DNA of 57,651 nucleotides from Acidobacteriota bacterium. GTDB taxonomy: Bacteria > Acidobacteriota > Thermoanaerobaculia > Thermoanaerobaculales > Sulfomarinibacteraceae. The notes under the pieces are model-generated. The model was not told the DNA's origin, did no database searches, and worked only from the letters and a program-made list of their open reading frames with translations. Numbering within the stretch: position 1 is the stretch's first letter; each line of letters starts with the position of its first letter. The position numbers were made by a program, and so were the translations under genes. The DNA lies in assembly GCA_024641545.1 (NCBI GenBank), contig JAHECW010000011.1, positions 1 to 57,651 of the forward strand, in the 5' to 3' direction. This document shows positions 1 through 9,276 of the stretch, in pieces.

Positions 1-119
1 CCAGCCGCTGCCCCTGCCGCTGTCCCAGCCGCCGTCCCAGCCGCCGCCCCTGCCGCCGCCCCTGCCGCCGCCCCTGCCGCCGCCCCTGCCGCCGCCCCTG
101 CCGCCGCCCCTGCCGCTGT
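1..119. repeat. Hexamer/12-mer array (CCTGCCGCCGCC)n with CCAGCC/GCTGTC variants
   Basis: Direct reading: CCAGCC GCTGCC CCTGCC GCTGTC CCAGCC GCCGTC ... (CCTGCC GCCGCC)x6; truncated by the window edge. Confidence 0.9.
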
Positions 120-169
120 GTCCCGGAGCCCCGGCCTTCCGGGCCGCCTCCGGCGACCCAGCGTCGCGT

Positions 170-218
170 GATCAGCGTGGTCGGAGACAGGACGGGAAGG
201 ACTGCGCCCACGCTGATC
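170..218. repeat. Inverted repeat GATCAGCGTGG ... CCACGCTGATC (11-bp arms, about 27-nt loop)
   Basis: Perfect 11-bp complementarity between 170-180 and 208-218. Confidence 0.6.
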
Positions 219-489
219 GCGCGCCGGCGGCCTGTTTCGCGGCCGGAAGAGATGCACCGGATCGATTTCGCCGTGGGTTGCCCGGCATCGGCATGATGCG
301 CAGCGGTCCGGGTCGCCGGATGGGTGGTGGCTCTGCACAATGCCGTGCCCGGCACGCCCCGAGGGAGGCTTGTTCCCGCGTGCTTGCGGCGTTGCCGCTC
401 GCGCTCGCGACCCTACCAATCAATTGAACCGTCGTCTCAGCTTTATTCGACGAAACGATCTAAGATCGCTCTCGATCGGAGGGCTCGCG

Positions 490-1914
490 ATGAAACACGT
501 CTGCTCGGTCTGCGCCTATGTCTATGACGACGACATCGAGGGCGTTCGCTTCGACGAGCTTCCGGATGACTGGGTGTGCCCCATCTGTACCGCCGACACC
601 AGCTTCTTCGAGGCCCAGGATCGGCCATCGCATTCTGACGCGGTCTCGAATACGGGCGCGGGCGCGGAAGCAGGCGATCTCGGGGACTATCTCTCTCAGT
701 GGCGGCGGGACACCCATCCCCTCGAGGGCGATCTCGCGATGATCCAGGAGATGGCGATCACGGGAATCTCGGTTCTCGAGCCGATGCGGACCAGCAAGAA
801 AGTGATTTCCTGGGACGAGATCCTGATCTGCGGCGCCCAGCTCGCCACCCTGCCGCTCAACGACACCGAGGCGGTGAGCACCCGAACCGTCATCGGACCC
901 AACGCCGCCCATCCGCTGGTCATCGACACTCCGGTCTATGTCAGCCACATGTCCTACGGCGCCCTGTCCCGTGAGGTCAAGATCGCCCTCGCCCGCGGCA
1001 GCGCCGCCGCCGGCACCGCGATGTGCTCCGGCGAGGGCGGCATCCTGCCCGAGAGCCTCGAAGCAGCCCACCGCTATATCTTCGAGTATGTCCCCAACCG
1101 CTACTCGGTCACCGCCGAAAACCTCCGTGCGGTGGACGCGGTCGAGATCAAGATCGGTCAATCGGCCAAACCGGGGCTCGGCGGGCACCTCCCCGGTTCG
1201 AAGGTCACCGAGGAGATCGCCGCGGTTCGGGGCTTTCCCGCCGGCAGCGACATCATCAGTCCGGCGCATTTCCCCGACATCACCGACGCCGACGAGCTCA
1301 GGGCCAAGGTCGACGAGTTGCGCGAGGCCACCGGCGGCAAACCCATCGGGATCAAGCTCGCGGCCGGTCAGATCGAGGCCGATCTCGAGATCGCGCTGGC
1401 GGCGCGACCCGATTTCGTCACCATCGACGGCCGGGCCGGCGCGACCGGGGCCGCACCCAAGGTGGTCAAGGACGCCACCGCGATCCCGACCATCTTCGCG
1501 CTCGCGAGGGCGCGTGCCTTTCTCGACGGCGCCGGCGCCGACGGCGTCTCGCTGGTGATCACCGGCGGGCTGCGGACCTCGGCTGACGCCGCCAAGGCAA
1601 TCGCCATGGGCGCCGATGCGGTGGCTTTCGCCTCCGCCGCCCTCATGGCCGCCGGCTGCCAGCAGTACCGCATCTGCCACACCGGCAAGTGCCCGGTGGG
1701 GATCACCACCCAGGACCCGGAGCTCCGCGCCCGTCTCAAGATCGATCTCTCGGCGAAGCGGGTGGAGAATTTCTTCCGCGCCACAACCCACGAGCTTGCC
1801 GATTTCGCCCGGCTGACCGGCCACAACGACATCCACAAACTGAGCACTCACGACCTCCGAACCACGAGCTCGGAGATTTCCAACCACTCATCCATCGCCC
1901 ACGTGGGCGACTGA
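490..1914 (+). CDS. Rubredoxin domain fused to FMN-binding glutamate synthase-like (GltS/GOGAT) domain protein
   Basis: N-terminal [14 protein letters not shown]...DDWVCPIC rubredoxin knuckles; C-terminal [20 protein letters not shown]...[16 protein letters not shown] and [22 protein letters not shown]/Fe-S motifs; ATG at 490 inside ORF 340-1914. Confidence 0.9.
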   Translation: MKHVCSVCAYVYDDDIEGVRFDELPDDWVCPICTADTSFFEAQDRPSHSDAVSNTGAGAEAGDLGDYLSQWRRDTHPLEGDLAMIQEMAITGISVLEPMRTSKKVISWDEILICGAQLATLPLNDTEAVSTRTVIGPNAAHPLVIDTPVYVSHMSYGALSREVKIALARGSAAAGTAMCSGEGGILPESLEAAHRYIFEYVPNRYSVTAENLRAVDAVEIKIGQSAKPGLGGHLPGSKVTEEIAAVRGFPAGSDIISPAHFPDITDADELRAKVDELREATGGKPIGIKLAAGQIEADLEIALAARPDFVTIDGRAGATGAAPKVVKDATAIPTIFALARARAFLDGAGADGVSLVITGGLRTSADAAKAIAMGADAVAFASAALMAAGCQQYRICHTGKCPVGITTQDPELRARLKIDLSAKRVENFFRATTHELADFARLTGHNDIHKLSTHDLRTTSSEISNHSSIAHVGD

Positions 1915-1930
1915 GAAAATGGAGGCAACA

Positions 1931-2452
1931 GTGTCAAAAACGCAAGAGAATCTGATGGCCGCATTCGCCGGTGAAAGCCAGGCGCGCAACATGTACACCT
2001 TCTTCGCCAACGTGGCGCGCAAGGAGGGCTATCACTACATCGCCAGGATCTTCGAGGAAACCGCCATCAACGAGATGCGGCACGCCAAGGACGAGTTCGT
2101 CCTCGCCGGCAAGCTCGGCGACACCGCGGCCAACCTCCAAGAGGCCATCGACGGTGAACACTACGAGACCACCACCATGTACCCCGAGTTTGCGGCGCAG
2201 GCCGACGCCGACGGCAACAAGGAAGCGGCCATCCTCTTTCGGATGATCGCGAGGGTCGAGGCGGAGCACCGTGATCGCTACAAGAAGCTTCTCGAGATGG
2301 TCAAGAACGGCACCGTATTCAAACGCGACAAACCGATCCGCTGGAAGTGCTCGGTCTGCGGCTATGTCCACGAGGGCACCGAACCCCCCGGCAAGTGCCC
2401 CTGCTGCAAGCACCCGCGGGAGCACTACGAACCGGAGAGCACGGAGATCTGA
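1931..2452 (+). CDS. Rubrerythrin
   Basis: ENLMAAFAGESQARNMYTFFA...EEN-type diiron helices and C-terminal CSVCGYVHEG...CPCCKHP rubredoxin-like centre; GTG start at 1931 preceded by GGAGG (ORF track starts at ATG 1919). Confidence 0.93.
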   Translation: MSKTQENLMAAFAGESQARNMYTFFANVARKEGYHYIARIFEETAINEMRHAKDEFVLAGKLGDTAANLQEAIDGEHYETTTMYPEFAAQADADGNKEAAILFRMIARVEAEHRDRYKKLLEMVKNGTVFKRDKPIRWKCSVCGYVHEGTEPPGKCPCCKHPREHYEPESTEI

Positions 2453-2481
2453 TCTTCGCAGCCGACACAATCGAGAACCAC

Positions 2482-2510
2482 ACGCCCGCCGGCAGGAAAC
2501 CGGCGGGCGT
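2482..2510 (+). terminator. Hairpin terminator after rubrerythrin
   Basis: ACGCCCGCCGG-CAGGAAA-CCGGCGGGCGT, perfect 11-bp stem, 30 nt after the stop. Confidence 0.75.
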
Positions 2511-2629
2511 CCCTTGTTGATCGATCCGTCAGATCCAACGCGGCTTTGCGATCTCGAGGCGCCGTCGGGCTCGCCTTTCCGCCGATTTTGGTTCATGATT
2601 GCGGCCAGACAAGCTGAAAGGACACATCG

Positions 2630-4852
2630 ATGACTCAAAGGCTGTGGATCCTGACGGTAGGCGCGCTCGCAATCCTGACGGCGACCACCACCATCGCCCA
2701 ATCCCCGGCACAGGCGCCCGAGAGCAACGAGAAGCTCGTCCTGGTGCTTTCCGGCGGCGGCGCGCGCGGAGCCGCCCACATCGGGGTTCTCAAGGTCCTC
2801 GAGGAACTCCACGTGGCGCCCGATCTCATCGTCGGCACCAGCATGGGCTCCATCGTCGGCGGCCTCTACGCCGCCGGTTGGTCACCCACGGAGATCGAGG
2901 AGCTCCTCGCTTCCATCGATTGGAACGGGATTTTTTCCGACGAGGTGCACCGCAGCGAGCTCTCGTTCCGGCGCAAGCAGGACGATCGACCGGTCCTGAT
3001 CCAGGCCCGGCTCTATTTCAAAGGCTTCAAGCCCTACCTTCCCGGCGGCATCCTCGGCGGCCAGCGGCTCGAGCTCTTGATGGATGCGCTGCAGACCGAG
3101 TCCGCCTCTGGCGCCGACCTCGACGACCTCAATATCCCCTACCGAGCCGTCGCCGCTGACATTGCCACCGGCCAACCCGTGGTCATCGACAACACGACGC
3201 TGGCCACGGCCATGCGAGCCTCGATGTCGATTCCGGGGGCGTTCTCACCGGTCGAACTGGATGGGCGGAAACTGGTCGACGGCGGATCGGTGGCGAATCT
3301 CCCGGTCGGGATCGCCAAGCAGCTCGGCGCCACCTCGGTGATCGCGGTCGACATTTCGAGCCCGCTCACCGCCGATGAGGACGAGCTCGAGAGCTTTTTT
3401 TCGGTATTCAACCAGCTCAACAGCCTGTTGACCGTCGGCAATCGGGACCGCGATGCGGCCCTCCTCGACGATGGCGACGTCCTCGTTCAACCCGATCTCG
3501 GCGATATCAGCTTCATCGGCTTCGACCGCGCCCTCGAGGCGGTTGCGATCGGTGAGGCCGCCGCCCGCGAGATGGCCGACACCCTCGCCCGGTTCGCCAC
3601 CGAGGACGACGAGAAGTGGGACGCGTACCTCACCCGGCAGCGCCGGCGACCACGGGGGCCGATGACCATCGACCGGATCCGGATCGTCAACACCGCCCCC
3701 ATCAGCGATGCCGTCGTTCGCCACGCCCTCTCCCTGGAGCCGCCCGAGAGCTACGAACCCAGTACCCTCCTCGGGGACCTCATGCAGCTCCACAGCCTGC
3801 GGTACTTCGGCATCATCGACTATCGCATCGACGGCGAGGAGGGCGACCGCGAGCTCGTGATCACGACCCCGCCGCGACCGTCGGGGCGCGGGTCGGTCGA
3901 GGTCGGATTCGGTTTCTCGGACGATTTCGACGGCAACACCGGCTACACCCTGTCGGCTCGACATCAGTTGCTGGCGGTCAACCGCCGCGGCGGTGAGTGG
4001 CAGAACATCCTCCAGCTCGGCACGGTCGGCCTCTTCGAAAGCCAGTTCTACCAACCGCTCGACGGCGCCATGCGCTGGTTTGTCGAACCATCACTGGGTT
4101 TCCGGCGTGAGATCGCCAATCTGTGGGCGGGTGGAAAACCGGTGGTCCAGTACCAGATCGAGGACGTTGCGGCCCGGTTGGCCGCCGGTCGGGTCTTCGG
4201 CCGCTGGGGCGAGCTCCGCGCCACCGCGTTCGCCGCCGACTTCAAGGCCACCCCCCGCATCGGCGACCCGGGCTTCCCGTCCGACGACGAGCGCCGCGGC
4301 GGTTTCAGCTTGGGTTTCACCGTCGACACCGTCGACCAGGTAGCCTTCCCGAGCCGCGGGGTCGCCGCCCACGCCTATTACGAGCGCTCGTCGGAGGCCC
4401 TCGGCGCCGAGAACGACACCGACCTGGCGGCCGCCCGCGTCGGTTACTCGATGAGCTTCGGCCGCAACACCCTGACGCCTTACCTCGAGTACGGCGAGAA
4501 CTTCGAGACCACCCTCGACTATCTCAATCTCTTCAAGCTCGGCGGTCTCGGACGGCTGTCGGGGCTCGGCGACAACGAGCTCCTCGGCGAGAAGATAGCG
4601 CTGGCGCGGCTGCTCTACTACTACCGCGTGACCGACTTCCGCGCCGCCGGCTTCGGGGTCCAGCTCTATGTCGGTGCGAGTCTCGAGGCCGGCAATGTCT
4701 ACGCCCGGCACGAACCGATCACCGGCTCGAGTCTGTTGACCGCCTGGAGTCTGTTCATCGGTTCCGACACGCCGCTGGGACCGGTCTACTTGGGATACGG
4801 CCGAAGCGAGGATCGCGACCGGTTCTACTTCACGATCGGGGATCGGTTCTAG
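2630..4852 (+). CDS. Patatin-like phospholipase with POTRA and C-terminal Omp85-type beta-barrel (PlpD/type Vd autotransporter-like)
   Basis: Signal peptide; GGGARGAAHIGVL oxyanion loop, GTSMGS nucleophile elbow, DGG catalytic Asp; POTRA-like MTIDRIRIVNT...; barrel-like C-terminus ending in FYFTIGDRF. Confidence 0.9.
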   Translation: MTQRLWILTVGALAILTATTTIAQSPAQAPESNEKLVLVLSGGGARGAAHIGVLKVLEELHVAPDLIVGTSMGSIVGGLYAAGWSPTEIEELLASIDWNGIFSDEVHRSELSFRRKQDDRPVLIQARLYFKGFKPYLPGGILGGQRLELLMDALQTESASGADLDDLNIPYRAVAADIATGQPVVIDNTTLATAMRASMSIPGAFSPVELDGRKLVDGGSVANLPVGIAKQLGATSVIAVDISSPLTADEDELESFFSVFNQLNSLLTVGNRDRDAALLDDGDVLVQPDLGDISFIGFDRALEAVAIGEAAAREMADTLARFATEDDEKWDAYLTRQRRRPRGPMTIDRIRIVNTAPISDAVVRHALSLEPPESYEPSTLLGDLMQLHSLRYFGIIDYRIDGEEGDRELVITTPPRPSGRGSVEVGFGFSDDFDGNTGYTLSARHQLLAVNRRGGEWQNILQLGTVGLFESQFYQPLDGAMRWFVEPSLGFRREIANLWAGGKPVVQYQIEDVAARLAAGRVFGRWGELRATAFAADFKATPRIGDPGFPSDDERRGGFSLGFTVDTVDQVAFPSRGVAAHAYYERSSEALGAENDTDLAAARVGYSMSFGRNTLTPYLEYGENFETTLDYLNLFKLGGLGRLSGLGDNELLGEKIALARLLYYYRVTDFRAAGFGVQLYVGASLEAGNVYARHEPITGSSLLTAWSLFIGSDTPLGPVYLGYGRSEDRDRFYFTIGDRF

Positions 4853-4932
4853 GAGTGAGGAGTCAAGAGTCAGGGGTTAGGAAGAGCACCGCACGTCTCA
4901 CGCCTCACGTCTTACTCCCAACCCCTCAACTC
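4853..4932. repeat. Inverted heptad-array element filling the gap between convergent stop codons
   Basis: Left arm GGAGTGA GGAGTCA AGAGTCA GGGGTTA GGA; centre AGAGCACCGCACGTC; right arm TCACGCC TCACGTC TTACTCC CAACCCC TCAACTC TTACCCC. Confidence 0.8.
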
Positions 4933-5283
4933 TTACCCCTCGCCCTTGAGCATCACCAGCATCCACTTTGCCGGCTCCGGCGCACGCACCGCATGCGGCA
5001 CATCGGCCGGCATGACGATCAGATCGCCGGGTGCGAGGAGGTGCTCCTTGCCCGCGATGATCACCACCAAAGTTCCTTCGAACAGGTGCACCATCGCGTC
5101 GAAGGGTGCGCTGTGCTCGGCCAGCGCCTGGCCTCGGTCAAAGGCAAAAACGGTGACATTGCCGCCCGCCGACCGCGCCAGGGTCCGACTGACGATGGCT
5201 CCGGGAGCGATCTCGACGGTGGTCTCGAGTCTGTGGACCTCGGCCGTCGCCAGGGCGCCGGGATGTCGTGTCTGCTCGTTCAT
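4933..5283 (-). CDS. Cupin-domain protein
   Basis: HSAPFDAMVHLFEGTLVVIIAGKEHLLAPGDLIVMPADVPHAV matches cupin motifs 1 and 2. Confidence 0.85.
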   Translation of the reverse strand: MNEQTRHPGALATAEVHRLETTVEIAPGAIVSRTLARSAGGNVTVFAFDRGQALAEHSAPFDAMVHLFEGTLVVIIAGKEHLLAPGDLIVMPADVPHAVRAPEPAKWMLVMLKGEG

Positions 5284-5342
5284 GCGTGCCTCCCAGTGTC
5301 TTTCGTCACCGACGATTCTGCATCCGGACCACGGCTGAGGCC

Positions 5343-5356
5343 TTGATCTCAGTCAA
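5343..5356. promoter_or_regulatory. Candidate FNR/CRP-superfamily box TTGATCTCAGTCAA
   Basis: TTGAT-N4-GTCAA in the divergent gap, 60 bp from the cupin start and 65 bp from the kinase start. Confidence 0.5.
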
Positions 5357-5420
5357 TCCCTGAACCGAACAGGACCCGACGTATACTTGATCGAGGTCGC
5401 TCATCCGCGGCGCATCGAGG

Positions 5421-8168
5421 ATGATGGTGGGCAAACAGAGCAACGAAACACCGACACTCCCCGACAGGACGGTCTGCCCGATCACCGGGCTGCCGGTGGA
5501 ACGACGCCCCGAGTGGACCGACGTCGAGCTCGAAGAAAACTACCGGGTGACGGTCGAGGTCGTCGGCGGGCACATGATACGGAGCATCCCGCGCGGCTAC
5601 GCCACGGGCAGCGGGGTCGCCAAGGTCAACGCCCTCCACCGCACGGTCCGCGACGCGGCCATTCCCCCCGGCGACGTCCATATCCATATCGCCGACTACA
5701 GCCAGTTCGAAGGCGCGACCCAAGAGGCGCGGCGCGCCTTTGCCGCCGATCTTCGGGATCGCGAAGGGCTGGTGGCGCTCATTTTCCACGATGTCTCGCC
5801 ATTCTTCGCTCTGTCGATCAAGCTCGGCAAGCGGTTTCTGCGGCTCCACATCCCCATCGAGATCGCAACTGACTACCAGGCCGCCATGAGGCGCTCGCTC
5901 GCGATCCTGGCCGACGAGGGCGTCGAGGGGCTTCCGGAGCTGGACACAAAGAGCCGGCCCCATCCCGAGTACGGCACCCTGGACCTCGACCGGTATCAGG
6001 CTCAGTACCGGGTTCTCGACGGGCACATCGTCCACGGCAGATCCACGGGGTTCATGGGTCTCCTCGAGGTCGAGCGGCAACTCGAGTTCGAGAGCATGGT
6101 CATCTCCTCGCTCGACCGTTCCCGGGGCGCCCCGGTGATGGTGGTCGACGCCAGCGAACTCGAGGGCGTTTCGGCGGCGGGCCGCCGGCTCTACGTCGCG
6201 AGCCTCCGCCACCGTCAACGGACCCATCCCATCGGTCTCTATGTCTGTTATGGCGTGAACTCCTTGCTGCGCAACGTCATCAACATCTCTCGTCCGTTTC
6301 TCCCGTTCCGGATCCGCATCGCTCCAAACGAACAGACGGCGCTGGAAATGGCGCGCGAGGACCGATCGAGCCCCGCAACGACGGCCAGCCGCATCCGATC
6401 GCTGCTCTTCCCCGACCGGTCGAAGGACCAACCGGTTCAACAGACCCATGTCGAGGATCTCCTGCGCCTCATCGCCGCCATTGATTGGGAAGACGACGGC
6501 ACCGTCGAGCACGACTGGCCGCACCCACCGGACCACCCGCTCGCCCCCGTGATCGAATCGCTCGAACTGATCAAGGCCGAGGTTGATGAGCTCTTCCGCA
6601 CCCGACGCCGAACCGAGACCGCCCTGCGCCAGAGCGAGGAGCGCTACCGGACGATTCTCGACACCATCGTCGACGGGTACTACGAGATCAACCTCCGGGG
6701 CCAGGTGATGTTCTGCAACGACGCCCTGCTGCGGATCTTCGGCTATGCGCGTTCGGAGGTCGACGACCTCGATGCCATCGAGCTTCTCGCGGCCGAACAC
6801 CGGGATCGGGCGATTTCGGTCTTCACGCGGGTCTACGAGACCGGTGAGCCGGCCCACTCCATCGACTGGGAGATCAGCACACGAGACGGCACGTCAATCC
6901 TCATCGAGACCTCGATCTCCCTCATCACCGATGTCGACGGACAGGCGCTGGGGTTTCGCGGCATCATCCGCGACATCACCGACCGGGTCAGAACCGCCCA
7001 GGAGAAGGCGAATCTGGAGGCCCAGCTCCAGCGGTCTCAACGCATGGAAGCCATCGGAACCCTCGCCGGCGGGATCGCGCACAATTTCAACAACCTCCTG
7101 ATGGGAATCCAGGGCAACATCTCACTGCTGATCCGGGAGCACTCACCGGACAGCCCACCCGCCAAGCGACTCTCGACCATCGAAGCGTTGGTGGATGGAG
7201 GCTCCAAACTCACATCCCAGCTCCTCGGCTATGCCCGATCGGGCCGTGTCGATGTCAGGATCGTCGACCTCAACGCGCTGGTTCTCGAGATCGCCGAGAC
7301 CTTCAGTCTGACCCGAAAGGAGTATCGGATCCACACCGACCTCGCGGCATCGACCATGCCGGTCGAAGTCGATCCGGCCCAGATCGAGCAGGCGATTCTC
7401 AACCTCCTGGTCAACGCAGCCGATGCCATGCCCCGCGGAGGCGACCTCTATCTCAGCGGTCGTGTGGTCCACCACAGCGAGCTTGCCAACCCCGAGCACG
7501 AAACCAAGAAGGGGGACCATGCCGTCCTGTCGATCCGGGACACCGGGATCGGGATGGACCAGGAGACCCTCGATCGCTGCTTTGAGCCGTTCTTCACCAC
7601 CAAGGGGATCAGCGGCGGTACCGGCCTCGGCCTCGCCTCGGTCTACGGGATCGTCCGGGCGAACGGAGGCCTCATCGACGTCGTCTCGGCCGTCGGTCAG
7701 GGCGCCACCTTCAGTCTGTCGTTCCCGATGGTCGCACAGGGGCCGGATGCGGTCATCGCCGGCCGCGGTGAACCCATCGAGGGCGTCGGCACCATCCTCG
7801 TGGTCGAGGACGATGAAGCGGTCCTCGAGGCCTGCTCGGAGATGCTCACCCTCCTCCGCTACACGCCGATCTGCGTCAGCGCCGGTGAGGCGGCCATCGA
7901 CATCTTCAGCCGCAGGCGGGACGACATCGATCTCGTCATCCTCGATCTCATCCTCACGGATCTCAACGGCGGCGAGGTCTTCGACCGCCTCCGGGCCATC
8001 GATCCCGACATCCGCGTCCTCCTCGCCAGCGGTTACAGTCTCGACGGAGAGGCCGCCGGCATCCTCGAACGCGGATGCAACGGCTTCATCCAGAAACCCT
8101 TCACCATCGAACAGCTTTCGCGCAAGCTCGATGGGCTTCTTTGTCCCCCGACCGAACCACCCGCGTAA
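5421..8168 (+). CDS. Hybrid sensor histidine kinase (duplicated N-terminal STAS-like region, PAS, HisKA, HATPase, receiver)
   Basis: PAS (EERYRTILDTIVDGYYEINLRG), HisKA (GTLAGGIAHNFNNLL), HATPase N/G boxes (NLLVNAADAM, DTGIGMD, GGTGLGLA), REC (VVEDDEAV...LVILDLIL...IQKPF). Confidence 0.92.
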   Translation: MMVGKQSNETPTLPDRTVCPITGLPVERRPEWTDVELEENYRVTVEVVGGHMIRSIPRGYATGSGVAKVNALHRTVRDAAIPPGDVHIHIADYSQFEGATQEARRAFAADLRDREGLVALIFHDVSPFFALSIKLGKRFLRLHIPIEIATDYQAAMRRSLAILADEGVEGLPELDTKSRPHPEYGTLDLDRYQAQYRVLDGHIVHGRSTGFMGLLEVERQLEFESMVISSLDRSRGAPVMVVDASELEGVSAAGRRLYVASLRHRQRTHPIGLYVCYGVNSLLRNVINISRPFLPFRIRIAPNEQTALEMAREDRSSPATTASRIRSLLFPDRSKDQPVQQTHVEDLLRLIAAIDWEDDGTVEHDWPHPPDHPLAPVIESLELIKAEVDELFRTRRRTETALRQSEERYRTILDTIVDGYYEINLRGQVMFCNDALLRIFGYARSEVDDLDAIELLAAEHRDRAISVFTRVYETGEPAHSIDWEISTRDGTSILIETSISLITDVDGQALGFRGIIRDITDRVRTAQEKANLEAQLQRSQRMEAIGTLAGGIAHNFNNLLMGIQGNISLLIREHSPDSPPAKRLSTIEALVDGGSKLTSQLLGYARSGRVDVRIVDLNALVLEIAETFSLTRKEYRIHTDLAASTMPVEVDPAQIEQAILNLLVNAADAMPRGGDLYLSGRVVHHSELANPEHETKKGDHAVLSIRDTGIGMDQETLDRCFEPFFTTKGISGGTGLGLASVYGIVRANGGLIDVVSAVGQGATFSLSFPMVAQGPDAVIAGRGEPIEGVGTILVVEDDEAVLEACSEMLTLLRYTPICVSAGEAAIDIFSRRRDDIDLVILDLILTDLNGGEVFDRLRAIDPDIRVLLASGYSLDGEAAGILERGCNGFIQKPFTIEQLSRKLDGLLCPPTEPPA

Positions 8169-8174
8169 CGCAGA

Positions 8175-9188
8175 TCAATCGAAGGCGATCCCGATCTTGC
8201 CGAAGTGCGAGGCCGACGCCATGTGGCGAAACGCCTCGGGCGTCTCGGCAAAGGAAAACACACGATCAACGACGGGACGCAGGCTGTGGGCTGCAATGGC
8301 GCGGTTCATTCGTTCGAAATCCTCGCGCGAGCCGACCAGAATTCCCTGGAGCCGGACGTTCTGCATGAGTATCGGGATGATGTTGATCTCGGATGAGATC
8401 CCGCTCAGCACTCCGATCACCGATACCTGCCCGCCCACCCGCACGGCCCTGAGAGACTGTTCGAGGGTTCCGGCGCCGCCGACCTCGACGACATGATCCG
8501 CGCCGACTCCATCGGTCAGCCGGCGGACGGTCTTGCCCCACGCCGGGTCCCCGATGTAGTTGATGGTCCTCCAGGCGCCCATATCGCGCGCCCGCTCCAG
8601 CTTGGCATCCGAGCTCGAGGTCACGATGACCCGTGCTCCCGACAGTCGGGCGAACTGGAGCGCGAAGATCGAGACCCCGCCGGTTCCCTGGACAACGACG
8701 ACATCGCCGGCAACCACCGAACCCTGCCCCAGCAGCGCGCTCCACGCCGTCACCGCGGCGCACGGCAGCGTCGCGGCCTCGACATCGGTGAGGTGATCGG
8801 GGACCGGAACGACACCGTCGGCGGACAGCACCATCTGCTCGGCCAGGGTGCCGTCCAGCGGCCCCCCCACGGTCCCGCTCAGCTTGCCGGCCGTCGGCGG
8901 TCCGTCGATCCAGGTCTGGGAAAAGATCGTCGCCACCCGATCGCCCACGGCGACCCGCGACACACCCTCCCCCACCGCGATCACCTCACCGACCCCGTCC
9001 GAGCACGGGATGAGCGGCAGCGGTTGGCGCGGGTTGTAGTGCCCGCGCACCATCAGCAGGTCCCGGTAGTTGAGCGAGGCGGCGCGCATTTTCAGCAGCA
9101 CCTGCCCCGGTCCCGGCACCGGATCCGGTCGATCGCGCAGCCGGAGATTTTCCAACCCGAAACTACCCTGAATCTCGAATGCGCGCAT
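8175..9188 (-). CDS. Zinc-type alcohol dehydrogenase / quinone oxidoreductase-like MDR protein
   Basis: MDR fold: RDLLMVRGHY, IPCSDGVGEVIAVGEGV, VVVQGTGGVSIFALQFARLSGARVIVTSSSDAKLERA. Confidence 0.88.
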   Translation of the reverse strand: MRAFEIQGSFGLENLRLRDRPDPVPGPGQVLLKMRAASLNYRDLLMVRGHYNPRQPLPLIPCSDGVGEVIAVGEGVSRVAVGDRVATIFSQTWIDGPPTAGKLSGTVGGPLDGTLAEQMVLSADGVVPVPDHLTDVEAATLPCAAVTAWSALLGQGSVVAGDVVVVQGTGGVSIFALQFARLSGARVIVTSSSDAKLERARDMGAWRTINYIGDPAWGKTVRRLTDGVGADHVVEVGGAGTLEQSLRAVRVGGQVSVIGVLSGISSEINIIPILMQNVRLQGILVGSREDFERMNRAIAAHSLRPVVDRVFSFAETPEAFRHMASASHFGKIGIAFD

Positions 9189-9276
9189 GCGACCTCCTCG
9201 ATCCTGATGACTGGACCTGGATTCTAACCGGTACCTTCAACATCCGGTGCGCGACGGTTGCGGCAAAATCGACGTC

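Noticed and set aside
1-119. Pro/Ala-rich coding repeat
   Set aside because: No convincing ORF spans it in the track; the same hexads recur in other intergenic gaps, so treated as non-coding repeat.
460-1887. 475-aa - strand ORF opposite the rubredoxin-GOGAT gene, and other long antisense ORFs (e.g. 33713-35485, 36827-38239, 11990-13627)
   Set aside because: No recognisable domains; mirror frames of well-supported genes in GC-rich DNA.
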